From assembly GCF_040115645.1 (NCBI RefSeq), contig NC_089543.1, positions 3,162,001-3,226,000 on the forward strand: 64,000 nt of DNA, read 5' to 3'. This DNA comes from Euwallacea fornicatus (Eukaryota > Arthropoda > Insecta > Coleoptera > Curculionidae). Made by a program: the position numbers and the translations under genes. Within the stretch, counting starts at the first letter, position 1, and every line of letters starts with the position of its first letter. The notes under the pieces were generated by a model that saw nothing but the letters and a program-made list of their open reading frames with translations, did no database searches and was not told the origin of the DNA. Shown here one piece after another: positions 61,473-64,000 of this stretch.

Positions 61473-64000
61473 CTGAAACGAATATAATTTTGAAGATTTT
61501 AATTTAAGAAAGAGGTGGTTAGTATTTTTTATTAATTTATTGACTAAGTGAAGCATAACTTGTTAGGTTTCAGTTGTCCCATTTTGGAAAGTCCTATGTC
61601 ACGATATAGTTTACAGTCGAACCTCATTAGATGAAAATGATGGCAAGATAGGAGAAAGCTCTAAGTCGGATAGATGTTAATGGAACTAAATTGCTTTAGT
61701 CTTAATTTCAGTCTCTATTGAATTTTTTTATTATAAGGGAGTTATAATTTGCCAGAATTTAAATAGTTCGCGGTGTGTAATGGCTAGATTCGCGTATTTT
61801 TGTAACGAAAACAAATTTATCAAGGGCATGAATTGCAAAATCAGGAAAAATCTAGTCCAACCTGTTTCATACTGACATCGACATTGAAACTGAAATGAAA
61901 GTTGACCCTGGCTGTGAAAGTAAATTTATTCAGATGTATCTGCCGACACCGGCGGCTGTCTATTCATGTTGACGCATTCTTAAGAAAATGATGAGGCAAC
62001 ACAGGAACAATTTATCAATTTTGGGACTCAATTTAAAAAGGAAAGTATTAGGCTCTTATGGTATATTTTGGTATATTTGTAAGGTAAATATTGGAAGATC
62101 CGCGTCCTTGGTAACGAGGTCGTGAAATTTTGCAATTAGTGCGATTTTTAATCTACCTCAATTAATAATTCCGAAGCGATCATTACTTCTTTTAGTCCAA
62201 GTGCACGTCCTCTAGAGATAGTTGTAGTTGAATGTGTCAGGGCAAGTCTGGAGTTGATTGCGGTAGCAATTAATTATCGTTGAGAAAAGAGTTTACATAC
62301 AGACAGGTGTATCCGAAGAAAACTGAAATTAGGTTGCATGTTTGATATTTGCCGCTAATCATGTAGTTGAATTATGGCTGCATTCGCTTTTGCAATAAGA
62401 GCATAATATTGTTAACATAATAATAAAATATATATGTGAGAACTATTCCATCGCGAGATGGAATAAGTTGTTTATATGCCTGCTAGCTTTGTATCTTGTC
62501 AACTGTTATAATCGGCATTGTCAATTACTGGAAATTATCTGGTCTCACTTTACTGTGCCAATGGTCACATATTCTTATTTGAAAGCTAAAAAAGTTGATT
62601 TATGAAGAATTTTTAAGAATTTTAAACCTGTCGATTTAATCTTTCATTGATAAAAAAACTACTGAAAAACGATTAAAGGAATATGTAACTCAAATGATTG
62701 TTTGAAATGGCGGTATTTGTATCTAAATTTTTATCAAGCAATAAATTATGATAAAAAATAATGATTAATTAAAGATAATAATAAATCCATGTTGCAAAAG
62801 CAAGCAAAAATTTAGGTCTCAGAAATCACATCCTGATGAAAAAGTAATTCTGTTTAAACTAAGTAATAAAACCCAAATTTATGTGCATAATTTACATGTA
62901 TTTGTGGTATTATTTCAATCGGCTTGTCGTTGCCTTTAATCCGATTTTAGTCTGATGGAGACGCAAATTACGCCAAAATATGTTGTAAATTTCTGGTACC
63001 TTTGGTTGTTTTCAAATGTACGATTTATCATATAGGGGCAAAAAGGCTGCTTAGATTCCACCAGAACGTATTTTTTTTCAATACTCTCGCTAATTACGGG
63101 ATAACTGCAGCTAATAGTAAAATTTATCGTGATGATTTAATTGTTCCAATTGATTTCTTCATTCTGGCAATTTCAGTGCTTTATTAATGAAATAGAGTAT
63201 AAAAGGAAAAGTGAGTAGTCTGGAGTGCACTAAGAGGAATTTTTCTTCAGTACTGTTACTAATAACTTGAAAACTGCATCATATTGAAAATCAAAGCAAT
63301 AGGCAAAATAATTTTTTAATAAAAATTTAACTAAAATTTAGGATTAATATTAGCGGTCAGTAGTAAATTACAAAAAAATTTGATTAAAAAAAAAGTCCCA
63401 ATACGAGGAAAGTAGTACTCAGAAGATATTTATACACAAATTTGTAAACAAGTAATGTTAAATTGTTTTAAACGCTTTCTTCACCCAGTTAATTTTAGCA
63501 ATTTGTTAAGGAGATAGTGTATATAATATTAGTGCTAATAACCGTTACAATGTACAAAAAAATTGAAAAAAAAATATAAATTACTATTAGTGATTACAAA
63601 TGTGAAATTACTTTGAATCAGTTCTTTACTGAAGCCTATCTCTTCGTTAATGAGATAGAGTAGGACAAAGTGAGCAGCTTAGACGATTCTATGACATGTT
63701 TTCCTTCAAGATAGTCGTTAATAACTGTAAAAAAATCGAAAAAAAAAGGAGCAACAAAGCCCATAAATTTGCCTATGAACTGAAATTTTGGAATATAAGT
63801 TAAGGTGTACTTTAAAAACTTTAAAAAGGGAAAGAAGGTCTTACCCCAAAAAGACTAGAATACTTTTACAAAAAAATTTCGTATCGTGCAGGTCTCAAAC
63901 AAAGTTCCAAAATTTGAATTTAATATTTCAAAAACTAAAGGCTATGAAATGTTTTCATCAAGTCTGAAATTTGGATGCCGTATATCTCAGTAACGAAACC
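61473..64000. other. Upstream region of YGxP gene, with diverged repeats
   Basis: The first exon and promoter of the YGxP gene should lie here but could not be placed. Most candidate donors on the minus strand are weak. From 63.0 kb onward there are diverged direct repeats. No other gene is seen. Confidence 0.4.
63040..63735 (+). repeat. Three diverged direct repeats
   Basis: Units near 63045-63110, 63208-63275 and 63668-63735 share the order GAG(T/C)AG/CTGCTTAG, a T-rich run with TTCA(G/A)TA, then CT-(C/A)TAAT-AC-(G)ATAACTG. A related ATATCTCAGTAACGAAAC string ends the window. They look like fragments of an old dispersed element. Confidence 0.4.

Noticed and set aside
61473..61556. Upstream ATG extending the YGxP protein by 28 residues
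   Set aside because: The extension would bury the signal peptide inside the protein, and a good splice acceptor ends exactly before the internal ATG, so the extension is read as intron.
1..64000. tRNA genes, rRNA and CRISPR arrays
   Set aside because: Looked for T-loop GGTTCGANNCC boxes with an A box upstream and for regularly spaced identical repeats. None was found. A CRISPR array is not expected in an arthropod nuclear genome.

Overview
This window is AT-rich nuclear DNA from an arthropod, most likely an insect and possibly a beetle. The genus is not resolved. Genes have GT-AG introns, several only about 50-60 bp long and others many kilobases. Intergenic DNA is full of decayed transposon remnants and inverted repeats. 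No bacterial, organellar or viral gene organisation is seen.

Layout. 1-7.4 kb has no host gene, only a decayed non-LTR retrotransposon piece and a diverged two-copy repeat. 7.4-9.1 kb (+) encodes a leucine-rich-repeat (LRR) single-pass membrane protein. 15.8-19.5 kb (-) encodes a second, larger LRR membrane protein in three coding exons. Its ATG follows a splice acceptor, and a promoter-like TATA element plus a donor-ended exon at 34.1-34.4 kb could be its 5' UTR exon. The 19.5-34 kb stretch between them holds a ~1.1 kb imperfect palindrome, smaller inverted repeats and a few orphan exon candidates. 34.4-42.4 kb has a dead mariner-type transposase fragment and a second large palindrome. 42.4-55.3 kb is a compact housekeeping cluster: a 99-residue single-pass membrane protein (+), an RPUSD1-like pseudouridine synthase (-), MEMO1 (-) and Strip/STRIP1-2 (+). 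MEMO1 and Strip are head to head, with 446 bp between their ATGs. 58.8-61.5 kb (-) encodes a secreted protein of about 877 residues with many Tyr-Gly-X-Pro motifs, resembling cuticle or extracellular-matrix proteins. The last 2.4 kb holds diverged repeats.

How the genes work together. Strip is the scaffold of the STRIPAK phosphatase-kinase complex and MEMO1 acts in cell motility and redox/iron biology. Their shared 446-bp gap is a plausible bidirectional promoter. The two LRR proteins and the YGxP protein are cell-surface or extracellular. No operon or pathway cluster is evident.

The most unusual structural signals are three long imperfect inverted repeats (about 20.6-21.7, 32.2-32.9 and 38.2-39.0 kb). 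They could be foldback/MITE-type transposons or hairpin-RNA (endo-siRNA) loci. No convincing new multi-gene biological system was found. All exon boundaries were derived by hand from splice motifs, reading frame and similarity to remembered families, without any search.
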